A stretch of DNA of 64,000 nucleotides from Icerya purchasi (GCA_039619475.1 CM077115.1:223433291-223497290); one strand, 5' to 3'; counted from the stretch's first letter, positions 1 to 13,031 are shown. The notes: generated by a model from the letters alone, not told the origin. A program made the numbers and translations.

Positions 1-393
1 ACTACAAAGTACTGGATAAAATATATACCTTATAGAGTAAAATGTACATAAGGATATTGCGGTGTATATTTTAAACGGAGTCCCGATAATTCAGATTACA
101 ATTAAGAAACATTCCCGATAATTTTCAATATGTAGCTTATAATCCGTGTCGTTATATACTCGTCTAATACGATCATTTAATGAATTTAGTACCGACTCGA
201 GTAAGTGCTGATGTTCGATACAGAATTATTTACCGTACAGTTTTTGTTAATTATAAAAAATAAAGTACAAAAATATAACAAGGAGGTCTGCTTTCGAGTT
301 TTTCTTCGCGACACATTCTCGTGTTTTTTTAAAATTTTTATAATTTATTCGTAACACTTATTCGGTTTTATACTGTAAATTCTATTTTTTCAG

Positions 394-419
394 CTGAAGA
401 TGGGCATCACCCGAAAACG
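394..419 (+). other. Hammerhead-core-like motif (CTGAAGA ... GAAA)
   Basis: CTGAAGA is followed by a short GGG/CCC stem with loop CATCA and then GAAAACGG. This order (CUGANGA, helix II, GAAA) is that of the conserved hammerhead ribozyme core, which is known from Penelope-like retroelements and some SINE-like repeats. There is an extra T before the stem, and I did not find a clear helix III or cleavage triplet, so activity is not supported. It may be the degraded end of a repeat. Confidence 0.25.
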
Positions 420-855
420 GTTTTAGAGTACACCGTAGAAATTGGTGAAATGGTACGCAGGTGACTAGCTAAAAAAAAACGCACAGGACCGTTACAGACT
501 GACTAATTAACAAAATAAAGCTAATACATACAAACACGTAAATGTTAATAAGACAAAAATTAAACAGGCGTATACACGTTATCGACAGAGTTGCCGTATA
601 CGCGACACCGGTAGATGACGACTTGTAATGCAAATGATAATGATTACCCCCTTCCACCAGTACCGATGGGGGGGGAGCTAATTGTACGAATACGAATGGA
701 ACAACGAAAATTACAATGGAACTGCCGACACGCAGTGACGAAGAGAGACATTTGGTAAAAAAAGAAAAAGAGAAAAGAAAAAAGCCATCCAGGAGAAAGA
801 ACGGGGAGACATGTAATTTTTTAAAAACAAACGAAATACAGTCAAAGATTAACCG

Positions 856-881
856 ATTATTATTATTATTATTATTATTAT
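856..881. repeat. (TTA)n microsatellite
   Basis: Uninterrupted TTA trinucleotide repeat. Confidence 0.95.
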
Positions 882-1551
882 ATTGTTAGCGCTATTAGGG
901 CATACGTAATCGAACTAGATAACCTTTGAGGAATGCAAATCGCAGCAGCGGTTCCTGCTTGCGTACTAACTATCATGTTAACCGGTAACAGGATAGAGAC
1001 AGAGATCTGTTACTGTTATTATGCCAAATCTGACGCAGCTACACTAAGGGGGGGGGGCGATGCAACGCGTAGTAATTGTGCATAGTTGCGCGCAGTATAA
1101 TAGTAGCATAATAACGATAATAATGATTCTCATTTTGCTCATCGTGGCGTACGCACATACACGCCTTAGCATGCCAGCGTCGCCCATTTCCCGGATAATG
1201 TGACCGCGACACAAATAAACAAATATGATAAATAGAAGATTGATCGATCGCGATAGTTTAAACGTCGCATTAACGACACCAGTACACACATCCTTTGAAA
1301 CATTCACGACAGCAGGCCGCGCGTCCAGCTTTAAAGGCGGAACTTGGAGACGAGGTAACAACGACCAACAGGTCTGTCAGAGGCTATTGAACTGTCGAAA
1401 CTGGATCGCTCGATCGATAATAAAATATATTCGTCTAAAGGATGAATCGAGCCATCCGCAGATAAACGCCACCTCGATCATCACAGTGTTGTACGGCGAA
1501 TCAATAATATCAACATCACGATTTCGCAACCTAACATGCAATTACCGTGCA

Positions 1552-1567
1552 CCCCCCCCCCCCCCCC
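1552..1567. repeat. C homopolymer
   Basis: A run of about 16 C residues, which is unusual in this AT-rich DNA and prone to slippage or assembly error. Confidence 0.9.
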
Positions 1568-1634
1568 TAGAGGTTATCAATAGTATACTTCAGCGATATT
1601 TATGAATGCAGACGATTCCGCAAAACCGATTATT

Positions 1635-1637
<3 letters not shown>

Positions 1638-1688
<51 letters not shown>

Positions 1689-1689
1689 T
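1638..1689. repeat. (AT)n microsatellite
   Basis: Near-perfect AT dinucleotide repeat bordered by ACAT/GTAT steps. Confidence 0.95.
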
Positions 1690-2806
1690 ACGCAGAAAAT
1701 AATAAAGAAAAACAAAGTCGAAAAATTGCAGAACAAGGGTCAAAAATATTAATGAAAATTCTAACTATTCCGCATTAAGCCTTTGATGAATAAGTAAATG
1801 CGCTAATAAATTTTTTAACCCGAGGGATTAAAAAGTTCAATGACAATTTTACAGAAACTGATTTAAAAATGGCAGCACGCTAAAGCACGCAACCAATCGC
1901 GGACATCAAAACCTTTTTGCGTTAAAAAAAAAAAAGAAACAAAAAGTCGAGAATTTATACTGTTCTAAAAACGATAGAAACTGCCGACCACGCAGTCGCA
2001 GAATTGTGCTAATTTAAACGAGTGATGTGCAAATTTTCAAAAAAGGAGGAGCGGTGACAGGAGAAACATGCGCCCTAATACCGAATCCGTTTTGATCTGT
2101 TATTGAGCCAGTAAATGGAACGATCGTTCAAAGGCTTTAAGAGTTAATCATAAATTAGGGAAAATGTTCGCTACGAGAATATTCCCTTAACAATATAACC
2201 ATTCCTCCTTTTGCAATAATCGCCCTTTTTACATGCTGTCTGTTTACTGTAATCTTCCTTCGGATATTCCTGCCGTTCGCTTACTTCCATCGTTATTTTA
2301 TCACCCCCACTATTCATCTACGCTCTAGAATCTACCTGCCTTCCCGAACTGAACCTAGTGTTTGTCTGTAACGCTAATCATGTATTCTTTTGGTTTTTCG
2401 CGGTTCCGTCGTTTTGTCTGCCGAACATTTCCTACTAGCAACTCAATACTATACAATGCCGCTTTTATCATATCTATCGCCCCCTGCAATTATGTCAAGA
2501 TTTAAATATAAATAATGCCCTTTATGTCAATTTCGGTTCAGGCGAGCAACTGCAACAGAAAAAAAAAACAACAAAAAACAACAAAAAACAAACAAAAAAG
2601 CATAAGTTAAAATATATAAGCTTCCTACTTCTTATCGCGCTTCTCTTCCCTATATACCTTTCGTTTTTCTGTTCATTCATCATCTTCCTCTTTTATTCTC
2701 TTCAATCTTTCGATTGATAGTCAATTATCTGGAAGGTACATTACTTAGAGCCGTTTTGCTTTTAAGCATCTAATTCGGTTTCATTAGCTGGTGTTTGTTC
2801 ACCTTT

Positions 2807-2814
2807 ATACCTCC
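2807..2814. repeat. Left target-site duplication of the hAT-like element
   Basis: ATACCTCC, paired with ATGCCTCC at 3120-3127 with one mismatch. Confidence 0.65.
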
Positions 2815-3119
2815 CAGGCCCGTGCCCAGAATTTTGAAAAGGGGGAGGTTTGAAAATTTTCTTCGCATATTTATTTTATAAATAAAAATACATTTTTCAC
2901 TAATAATATTCATGCTATTAATGATTTCCATCATTTTGATTTATATATTAATAATTTAAATAAACAAATTACTGTAGAAACATTAATAAAAATTACATAT
3001 GTTATTGATTATACTAGTAATAAAAAATTTTGCATAAAATATTAACGAAGTACCTAAGCTATTTTAGTTCTCATGGGGGGGGGTTAACCCCCAAAACCCA
3101 CCCCGTGGACACGGCCTTG
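2815..3119. mobile_element. hAT-like non-autonomous element (MITE), 305 bp
   Basis: The element starts CAGGCCCGTGCCCA and ends TGGACACGGCCTTG. The reverse complement of the end reads CAAGGCCGTGTCCA, so the termini are imperfect inverted repeats. It is flanked by ATACCTCC on the left (2807-2814) and ATGCCTCC on the right (3120-3127), a 7-of-8 match, and 8-bp target duplications are the hallmark of hAT transposases. The inside is AT-rich and non-coding, so the copy would have depended on a transposase supplied elsewhere. The mismatches in the termini and target duplication suggest an old insertion. Confidence 0.75.
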
Positions 3120-3127
3120 ATGCCTCC
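3120..3127. repeat. Right target-site duplication of the hAT-like element
   Basis: ATGCCTCC, paired with ATACCTCC at 2807-2814 with one mismatch. Confidence 0.65.
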
Positions 3128-3275
3128 CATTACTCGTGAAATGAGTTTTTGCCGCGGTCTTCCCCGTGTTCTTTTACCATTTACCGAGCATTCGATTACT
3201 GTTAAATAATTTTTAATAGTTTCCACTCCATTTTAATTATTTCTTAGTTTGGGGGCTGCTCGACGAGACTAACAA

Positions 3276-3298
3276 AAATAAGAATAAATAAATAAGAA

Positions 3299-3329
<31 letters not shown>

Positions 3330-3342
3330 GTAAATAAATAAA
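3276..3342. repeat. (AATA)n microsatellite
   Basis: AATA tetranucleotide repeat with a few G interruptions. It could be the tail of a decayed retroelement, but nothing recognisable precedes it. Confidence 0.9.
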
Positions 3343-6300
3343 AATAGAATTCCAATGGGAATTGTAAATCGTCGTGGTCATTTTAGGCGCGTAAAATTAT
3401 TAAATAAACCTCGCAATATCGCAATACACTTTCATTAAACGTGAAATACACTTTCATTCAATGTATAATGGTAGAGAATGCGATAGTAGATATTATAATA
3501 ACGACGGGATCGGCGCGCTGGCGATAGAAGGGATTTTCGGAAGTGAAGATCAAAGGAAGTTTCGGGAGGTTTAATGAGGAAACGGCGTAAATTCGGGAAA
3601 TTTCCGTTTTTATACAACTCGTAAGCGGCAAATGATATGAATTTAGCGCGAAGCAATCTGAAAAATGGAAAAGTGTTCCACGCTACGCGGAAAAACATGC
3701 GATCTATGTTTTTCCGAGCTAAACTAATTACCGATAATAGCTTTTGCGCAAAAACGTGCGTACATGAAATTGTCGATGCCAAAACCGGCGTGCTCGTATA
3801 AAAATACAAATTATAAAAGAAATTAGTGGGAATTTAAAATGATTCGTATTCGTATCGGAGTAATTTCTAGCTACTTTCTTGGGAAGATTAATCGAAGGTT
3901 AAAGATTGAGGAGGAAAATGAAGACCTTCTCGGAGGACTTTTCAGATTCGACCGTTGCCACTTATTTTTACGTAAATGAAACTGGTTATTTTGCGACGGA
4001 TCCGCGATGATATAAGAACATTTCGTGCCACTATATTCCGAATTAGAATGGTTTTCCGGCGACTTCCTCAATTGCTGCGAGATCGTACCGCTGAATTTTT
4101 TTGTTTATTTGGTTTTTTTGCAAAGTGGAAAATAATAAATATTTACTTTTAGCAGGATAGAGGCGAACTGGAACGATAAAATACACAGCGAACAGCGCGC
4201 ACTTTCTTCCTCTGAGTGTCGTATTATTAGCATTCGTCGTCGATTATGCCCGTTTATTAAGTGACGTACTGTGATGGTTTACATTACGTAACGAGCTGAA
4301 AAAATAACGGATTAGCGCGCGGTTTCCATTATTAATGCGCAGGCCACAGAAACCTGCGCGTCTGGTAAACCGTCGTCGTTACTCTGATGATCGGAAGAAG
4401 TTTTTTTTTATAGCTGGAAAGGTATTATTTTTACGTTTGCATGGGGTTATAATATCGGCGGCATTACTATGATTATGGTTTTTTCGCTAAAACCGCTGTA
4501 ACGAAAATTACATAAATGCCGATGGATCGCGGAGAATCGGATAACGTCCGAACAGAGGTGACGCGCGATTACTTTTTCAAATGGAAACTGTTTGAACACG
4601 AGCCGGTGGTGTGGGGTCAAAGCGACAACGTAATTGGCTAATTTCGAAAATACCGTCGTCGCGTAGCCCTTTCACTGCCTGAACGAATTTTTTCTCCAAA
4701 TTGTATGAAAGGGACTGTGTGTTCGTTCGTTTGTTTGTTCGGGGAATTTCCGACGAATACAGAGCAACCGAAAAATATTTCCGATGAGCCGGGGTTCTCC
4801 TTAGCGAGGGGGAAATATCGAAACAATTACGGTCAAACTGATCTTCCGTAAGATGGCACTGGTAAATCAAAGAGTTTAAATTGTTTCGAGGGGAGGAGGT
4901 CAACATATCAATTCATTTTGTTTTTACATCAAAGTGCGGATCTCTTCGCAAAAATATCGTTACGCTACATTTGTGTTTACGTCTCGATGTAGCCCCCTTT
5001 CTTTTTGGTCTTTGTTACCTATTGTTTCTTTGTTTTTTTTTTGTTTTTTTTTTTGTTTTTTGTTTTTGATCTGTACCGATAAAACAGCTATTTTTATAAG
5101 CCGATTGATTAAGCTTAATACCGTTCTTTAAATTTACGCGGAATTGTCCCCAATTCGCCGTTCCCGTGTCTATTTGCAATTCCCTTTATTGATTCTTTCA
5201 CACTGCCTTGATAACATTCGAATTATTCTTTACGACACACTGCTTTTTTGGATGCCCCGATTAGGCATAATATTCTTCGTCGCCAAAGACCGCTTTTAAC
5301 CGTTACAGCTGATTACGTAGCAGACCCCGGTAAACGCATTATAGTGCTCCCGAACACTGCGCCTTTATTATAAAAATACAAAAATTAAAGCATTCGCAAA
5401 GCCTATAAAGTGGCGGCAAATAATAGTACATTCGGTCAATTAAATTAGAATAGAGCACATTTCGCCCCCAAAACGTCATACTCGGAAGAATATTCGATAA
5501 AAACGTAATATAACGAGTAGGCAATGAACAAAAGTGCTCTAGACCTTCCTTTTTTTCTTCACCGGTCGCAAGGAGGAAGTTGAGGTGTACTTTCTACGAA
5601 TTAAATTCGAGCTAGCGAAATTAAATATCGCTTATCCTATATTAGTCGCGTGCTTGAAAGCTATTCCGTTTTCCATGCATATTGAGCAGACACTTTTGAT
5701 ATTAACGGGGGGAAAAAAAACAACAAAAAGAAAACAAAAAGAAAAACAAACAAAACAGTTATAGAATTATTTGGCCGAATGTGAACGATCTACCCGGGGC
5801 AAGATTTGTTTATACTCGGATACTATCGCGGTTATCAAAACGGATTTGAAAATAATTCGTTGATACATCTGAAGTTTTTGCAGAGTCAATCTTTCGTCGA
5901 AAATTACCGACTTTAAAAAGACCATTAAACGCGCTCTTGTAAACATGTCGATTTAAGAATAAAACACCACTCGAAATAGTGAAGATTACAGTGAAATGTA
6001 AGCCAGTGCCCACTACGCTAAACGCATGACATTGCCCCATCAACGGTTCTTCTCCTAGCTGTGACAGGGACTATTACCTCTCGCTGATCCAGGCATTTTC
6101 AAGGTTGACCGCGGGACATCATCGGGAGTGAAATTTTCAAAGCGAACCCATGCATATATATAAATATATATATATATATTATTGATTTTCTCTGCTGTGG
6201 TCAACAGATAAAGCTGCCGCGACACTTTAACGCCTTGCAGAATTTCTTTCAACCCTTTGCAAATTTTTTAAATTTAAGTTTCGTTGCCTAACGCTGTCGC

Positions 6301-7419
6301 TGAAGACACATCCGACTTTCAGTTTTGGAAATTATTTCTTCATATTAATTATTTATACACTGCAAGGATACCAAAAACGAAAATGGTAATTTCCTCGATA
6401 GCAGCATACTCGAACAAAAAACATGATCAGCTAATCTGCCAGGCTAAAGGCTCCAAACAAATTCTACTACTGCTTAATGAAAATTTCTCTCCATGTTCAC
6501 GTTCTGTATTTTATTTCACCTGCATAGCAGCTTGAAACTCTCGCCAAAAACGGTATATCCCCAGCAGCGAACCCTCCTCTGTGATCTCCTCTGCAGAAGA
6601 CATGTACCGTTTGCATTTTTGTTTTTTCTTTTAGTGAGGTTCTTAATGAAAGTTCTGAGTTACGACGCTAAAAAGATAAAAATCAGTATAAATAGCCGAA
6701 CTATTTTATTAAAAAAGATATTCAATAACAACATTTTGTTAAAAACTACCAAATAGTAAAATTTCGAAACGATGAAAGTTAACCCCATCATCTTCCATTC
6801 AATTATTAAAAATCATCAAAAATAGCAAACTTTTTTTGATTAGAAGCCAGTACATTTTGCCGCCAATTTTATTACGTCTCTAAATAATAAAGAATAATGT
6901 TATATATCTTGGAACTTTTTTGAAGTACAAAAATTCGCCTATTTCACCTCCAGAAGAAGACTCTTCTTGCAATTTCTTTGGCGAACCATGGAGATACTAA
7001 GACAGAAAATCCTCCGAGATGACAAAAATCGACGGCAATTAAAAATAAATCTCAACCGCACTTGAAAAGTTTTACCGTGTTTCGACGCGTATTAAACGAA
7101 TTTCCCCTACAAATTTTGCTACACATACGAGAGATGAGTGTCGTCTTTAGCATGCGGGTAACAACCAGAGAGAGTTGCTGGCCCGCGCGCATTTGGAACC
7201 CAGCTGCGCTCAAATTCCGGCTACTAATCTGCACAAGAAAAAAAGCAGTTGCTAGGAATTTTTGCAAAATGAGGAGGGGGGTGCGACAGATGTAAACAGC
7301 ACACGGAAGAACACGTGCACATCGTTAAAATGCGTGCTCCGTGATATACCTAGTCGTTTTGCGCAATTTCACGGCTATTAATAAAATTGCCCGGCTATTT
7401 TTAGAACATTTTCATAAGC
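3343..7419. other. Spacer, no gene recognised
   Basis: The open frames here (for example 3435-3809 and 4577-4906 on the minus strand) show no domain, have no splice context I trust, and overlap frames on the other strand. A short hairpin with 7-bp GCGCAGG/CCTGCGC arms lies at 4337-4359. T-rich tracts occur at 5030-5066 and a short AT repeat near 6157. Confidence 0.55.
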
Positions 7420-8350
7420 ACAGGGGCCTGCTCGGTTGGCAGGTTTTTGTTTTTGTCCGGACAACCGCAACCCGGTAATACGGCCAACTAATTTGTTACG
7501 CGACCGGCCCAACCTTCGATTATCGGCGAGCAGCCGAATTAGCGGTTTATCGGGAAATTACAACTGGTTCATCGGCGCTGCCGCTACCAGAGGCTCGACC
7601 GTTCGCAGTGGACGACCGACTGGAATTCCAACAGTCGGCCGATAAAACAGCGGCGGCCGCTTCTTAATTCTGGCGAAGCGTCGTCCAGTTGCCCCGTAGG
7701 CGTCCGTTTCCATCGTCTAATTCCTCTCTGCTCGCGCTTGATACCATTATTATTTATCATCGGGGCCGTCCGCAATTTAAACATTCTACACGCTGCTGCC
7801 CACGTACGAAGGGTTATCGAGCGCGAACGACCCGAAACTCGCCATCTCTCAATCTGCTGTGTCCCGTTTATCCGAAATGCGACTGTCAGCCGGGGCTGCG
7901 CGCTGCTATCGGCTGGACGCGAAATGTGCAACGTGTTGTTCGCAGTAAACATAGCGTAATAGCCGAAACGGCAGATGATGGTAACGACTCACTGGCCAAG
8001 TTCAGAACTAAGCCGACAAGTCGTCGTCCCAGATCTACCGGCGCGGTCAGAGGTTAATCGCTTTCCCGACACAGCCGCACAGCCGCAGCACAGAAACACA
8101 CACGCAACTCGCACCCTCAACCGGCCCAGAGGACCAGTCGGCAGAATTCTACTGACCACTAAAGCCCCATCCGCGGGCGGCCGCGTGGGAAACGTATTTA
8201 TTATTATCACAATTCTCCAGCGACGAGATTTCAATTAAATATTATTCGAACAGAGTCCGGAATGAGAAACCTGTTGTTCTCGGCTTTAAGCCAGTCCGTT
8301 TCTCGTTATATACGCACGCTATGCCGAGCGCGCCTATTATCGCCGGGCGA
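7420..8350. other. CpG-rich block, possible regulatory or 5' region
   Basis: Base composition changes sharply to GC-rich with many CG dinucleotides, in contrast to the AT-rich surroundings. Several open frames overlap on both strands, which is what CpG-rich sequence produces by chance, and none carries a recognisable domain. A promoter-proximal region, enhancer or untranslated first exon are possible readings. This is inference from composition only. Confidence 0.3.
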
Positions 8351-9537
8351 AATAATTCATCAATAAAGACGGCGCTTATTAAAAAATAAAATAACTACGC
8401 CTGTAATTTTCTACGGCAATAAAAAAGCTCCATAAATTTCCACCGGTTTCGCCTGCCTCCTCTTCTTCTTCTATTGTGACACTTTACTTTTTTTTTCCCA
8501 TCCTAGTTTAATAAATTTATCGAGTTAATAATTGTTTACGCGATAAAATCGCATACGGCGCACCAACAACAAACGCGCTAATTATAGCCCGTGCTGTGTC
8601 ATTTTTTCAATGAGATTCCGGTTAAAGTTCTGCTATTAATTAATTCATTTGCTCGCACTGATGTTCACGTCACTTAGCGAGTTGCGTGTGTTTGTCGCTT
8701 TTTTTTTTTCTTCTCCAAATAGGCCGGCCATAGAAAGTTCGTATACTTTATAATCAACGACATTTATTGCGTTGTTCGATGTAGTTGCCGAATTTCAGAC
8801 ACGTTTCTAATATATCTTCTATTCGTTTCGTTCTTCAAATTCTTAACATTTAGAGAAGTTCGCATCGTTAAATTGTGATTTACAAACTTATTTCAAGTTG
8901 AAAGTTTTAATTGGATACTTCTAATACTCTCTCTCTCTCGTATTTTACATATTCCTACCAATTTTTATCGAGATAAATCCGACAATTGAATTTTAATGGG
9001 GTTTTTTTTCTTTTTTTTTTTTCTGTCCGACATTGAACATTATTTGGCTTCCGGACGGATTTTTAAATAAACTCGCGCCGCCCTCTAAGCTTATTATCGG
9101 GTTTGTCTTCTTATTACCTAATTATGTTACGTTGGAAGATGTGATTTTTTTTTTACATTATAAAAGCCATGACGGTGTTAAGGGGACATTTTATTTTATT
9201 TTTATATACTATACGGGACATCGGTCTAATTTAAAGAAAACATAAACGTCCTGTCGTGGCAGAAAATTAAACGAATAAATAAACGAAAAAACGAAAAACA
9301 TAGCGGAGAAATATTTCTCATTGTAAAAGAAGAATTGAAATAAAATTATATCGTCGTGTAATCGATTTTTATAAAAAGCGCGCTAAGTATTCCGAAAAAA
9401 TAATAATAGCTAAATGATTAATGAAAGCGCAATAGAATGCTTCGGCGGATCCAAAAATTCGCGGTGATTATTAAATATATTAAGTAGCCGTAGAAGTAGC
9501 AAATAAAAATGGTACGTAGTATACTGAACCGTAGAGC
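8351..9537. other. AT-rich spacer
   Basis: No gene or element is recognised. Short homeodomain-like ATTAATTAATT stretches near 8635 are unremarkable at this AT content. Confidence 0.5.
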
Positions 9538-9626
9538 TTTCAGGCCTAGCCCATCTGTCAGCTAAAAGTGGAAAACTAAAAAGGGGTATACAACCTTTTA
9601 GCCGACAATAGAGGCTAGGCCCGAAA
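9538..9626. mobile_element. Short inverted-repeat element (MITE or hairpin), 89 bp
   Basis: The arm at 9538-9568 begins TTTCAGGCCTAGCC. The arm at 9595-9626, read on the minus strand, begins TTTCGGGCCTAGCC, and both end GGCTAAAAG or AGCTAAAAG. The arms match at roughly five of six positions over about 31 bp, separated by a 26-bp loop. Size and structure fit a tiny DNA-transposon derivative or a hairpin RNA source. I found no clear target duplication, so the class is unknown. Confidence 0.55.
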
Positions 9627-10833
9627 ACATTTATTGCGGTTAATTATTAGTAAACGAGCAAGCTGGATATTCCGAATTCAGTCCTAAACTATGTGCAGAG
9701 TGCGAAAACTAACCTCCCCGGTGGTACTGGAGATCGAATCGAAGCATCAATTTTCGAAATTTGACTATACTGGGTAAATATTAAAAATTTATATTCCGGG
9801 TAACTCGATTTTCTTGAATTAACGCGTTCACTTTTAGAATGATCGCGTGATGGTACAAAGCTCTTTAATTTTGCGGACCGTAAGGTTTTTTGCCGCTTAG
9901 TATAAGTCCGACAAAGAACAAAAAAAAAAAAAAACTGTTTAGAATGTAATTGCTTGAAAATTGCAATTACAAACATCGCAGTATAAAGACGAAAATATTT
10001 GTATTTGGCGGAATAGCTTACAGTTTCATTTTTACGGTAATTCTTTTTAATTTTTAATTTCTATCATCATCTAATAATAGCTTACTGTTTTACATTCAGA
10101 CGCATTAGATTTTGAAAATTCGGATTGAAACTACCGGAAACGAGGTACTCTGCACACACAGACACTTTTTCGGTTAGATTCCAAGTCTCCAGCTGGTACA
10201 CTTACGGACTAGTGTACACAAGACGTTATTTACGATTTCGGCAATTGTATCTATTTCAGTGCTTCACAGTTCTAGCAAACGGATTAATATCGATGATAAT
10301 TATAAATATTAAACAATACAGTCGTCAGCGGGAAATATGTGTCTAATCGTAATTACGTCATTGAACTTATATTATTAAGAAGTTCGCTTTTACATCTTGT
10401 GATGAAGGTGCGTCCCTGCTTCTGCCAAATGGAAATAGCCTTATTTGATAGTTCGGCAGGTGTTTTATTAGAAGAAATTTTACGTTACGAATAAAAGCTG
10501 CACCTCGGTTACTTGCTGAACTATTAAGTTTCGTCCGTTAAGTAAAATGCAAAAAGCGAAAAAGTAGATTGCTTCCCGAATCGAATCTGAATAATGCACT
10601 TGTAATAATCAGCTTCACTTTCGCCTTAATATTTCCAAACAATTGCCGCCATCGTGAACAGTTCAGCGAATGTTTCATAGCAGATCACGTCGGTGCCATA
10701 TGGGCGCTTATTTTCAATGTCTTCTCGTAAAAAAGTAACGCGTCGGTTAATTTCTACTCGCGTGTATTTCAGCCGTCTCCGAGACCTCAAATTCGTGCCA
10801 TTAACGATAACTTTACTTCCCGTATTATCGATA

Positions 10834-10874
10834 ATATTATTATTATTATTATTATTAATATTATTATTATTATT
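10834..10874. repeat. (TTA)n microsatellite
   Basis: TTA repeat with one AATA interruption. Confidence 0.9.
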
Positions 10875-11279
10875 ACTGAATTTACGCACTATCAGAAAAA
10901 TCCTGTAAATAATATACAAACAGATTATTTTAATAGTAAGCTGAAAAATTTATAAAATTATTTATCGCCAAAAATTTTCTTTATTTAAAATTTACATACT
11001 TACTATCAGATAATTCCGCCCATAACATATTTATAATCCATTCGTTAATATTATTTTAATAACAAGTTGTAAAATTTGTAGATTATTTATTAGCAAAAAT
11101 TAAAATGTAATGTTTAATTTTGCAAATTTTAAAAAATGAAAATATAATTTAATCCTGTTTCCTTTAGTAAATTCTATGCACTTATGTTTTTTAGCAGAAA
11201 TCAGTATGTATTTTACATATTCACTGTCTTACTACGGTTTACTTCTTTGCTCACGCAATATTGTGTGTAAATGAGAGTT

Positions 11280-11305
11280 ATAATAATAATAATAATAATA
11301 ATAAT
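11280..11305. repeat. (ATA)n microsatellite
   Basis: Trinucleotide repeat. A second, similar tract follows 66 bp downstream at 11372. Confidence 0.9.
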
Positions 11306-11371
11306 TCGTGACCGTGTTTAATAAAATTGATTTTTGTATAAAATCCAATGTATACGGAGCCGATCCTACCT

Positions 11372-11398
11372 TAATAATAATAATAATAATAATAATAA
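11372..11398. repeat. (ATA)n microsatellite
   Basis: Perfect ATA/AAT trinucleotide repeat. Confidence 0.9.
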
Positions 11399-12059
11399 AA
11401 TATTTGATTCTAGGTTGAGTACTATTACTATTAATTATTACTGGATAATTAATGACGGTATAATAGGTATTTCGATAGATTTAGAAAAATTGAGATGTGT
11501 ATCAACCGAGTAGATTTTACTGGTCGGTAATTTAAATAAGTATTAACCATTAAAGAAAAGTTTTAGGTATTATATTGCGACTATAGATGGATAATTATAA
11601 TCTTAAAAAACTTATGTGCATACGTAATGCTGAAAACGAACTGCTGTAAAATACTAAGAAACACTTCTTTACACATATTTTAATGTGTACATTCATAAAT
11701 CGTTTATTTGCATTCTAATCTTCATATACGTTCGTAAAGACGAAGAAAAAAAATTATACACATATATGTATAAAGTGAACAAATCAATAACGTATTTATA
11801 ATTTTTAAGTAACCAGGCTGATTTTCTAAATGTAATAATCATATTGCATAAAAAATTTAAAAAACAATATCTATTATCCTTTGTTAGCACATCTACTAGC
11901 TTCAATATAAAATATTTAATCTGATAATCGATTTCAATTTTTCAAGGTAATTATTTAAAATGATAATCTTTTATATGAGAACGGCGGTGTTACTTAATAT
12001 AATATCTTTTTGGTATTCAATTTCTAAAACTTTCACACAGTAAACACCACTCGTAATGA

Positions 12060-12079
12060 ATAATTTCCGCGGAAATTAT
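12060..12079. repeat. Perfect 20-bp palindrome
   Basis: ATAATTTCCGCGGAAATTAT equals its own reverse complement. Just outside, CACTC on the left and GAGTG on the right also pair, with seven extra bases on the left. It could be a protein-binding palindrome or a cruciform-forming site. No function can be assigned. Confidence 0.8.
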
Positions 12080-12974
12080 GAGTGCTAAGTATGTTTTCCG
12101 CCCATTACTCTGAATAGTACTTTCCCATTTTTAAATCCACAGATTTTATCGTTTAAGATTTTTCGAAAACCTCAAGTTAACAAAATTTAGATCGGTTGTG
12201 GCGGTTGGTTAGTTTTAAGATCTAGCTAGAGCCGGATGATTTTAAACTTTTTGAGTGGTCTTTCAAAAGTCCCAGCAGAGCTGCACGAAAACGGATATAA
12301 AAACGAATTTAGAAAAGGTATTTAAAAATGAATTTAGAAATTAACGTTTTTCCGAGTAATTCCGCTCTGAGAGTGCCAGAAAACACAGTGCCGGTTTGGC
12401 AGATGGTTCTTCTCAAATTCGACATTTGTTATTATCGGCAAATCGAGAACGGTTACCATAAAATTCGAAACAAACGACTGCTTCTTTGTCAGGCAGAAAG
12501 AAAGATGATAGCGACAATGAACGCACAGATAGTAATGCAGCTCGTACGAATAGTCTCCTCTGCGAACAGTGCACATCAATAACAAGGTCGTAGTAATAAT
12601 AAGAAAAGAAAAAAAAACAATAACAATAATAAAATAATAATAATAAGAATAATATAAGAATATTTCGTTTTTCCTATTACGACGTAAAAGTGCAGTTTCA
12701 AATTATTCAAGGTTAATCCATGATCAAAAAAAAAAAAAAAAACAAAAAAAAAACACCTGCACATCGCACGATATTCCGCTTTACTTCCTACTGCGGAACA
12801 AATAATAAAATTGATTTTCCGCGAATTTATCGAATTTTCCGCCAATCATATTTTCTCATCGATGGAATAATTTCTGATTCAGCTTTAGTGAAAATTTTGT
12901 CGCTTCATTTTTTTAATCGTTTTTGACAAAAACATTGTAGTACGCAGGACTAAAAAAAGAACTATTACACAATA

Positions 12975-13031
<57 letters not shown>

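Larger units (their letters stand above)
1..2806. other. AT-rich spacer, no gene recognised
   Basis: No exon, RNA gene or element with readable ends is seen apart from the motif near 394. The stretch holds a TTA repeat, a C run and an AT repeat. The reading frame at 1225-1605 matches no domain I know and ends in a proline run caused by the C tract. Confidence 0.6.
9627..12059. other. AT-rich spacer with TTA/ATA repeats
   Basis: No gene recognised. The reading frames are short, and poly-Ile, poly-Leu or poly-Asn stretches in them come from the trinucleotide repeats. Confidence 0.55.

Noticed and set aside
1225..1605. 126-codon plus-strand open frame
   Set aside because: No recognisable domain, ends in a proline run from a C homopolymer, overlaps a minus-strand frame, and no splice context supports it.
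3435..3809. 124-codon minus-strand open frame
   Set aside because: Composition and lack of any known motif fit a chance frame in AT-rich DNA.
4337..4359. Hairpin GCGCAGG / CCTGCGC
   Set aside because: Only 7 bp and isolated; expected by chance at this length of sequence.
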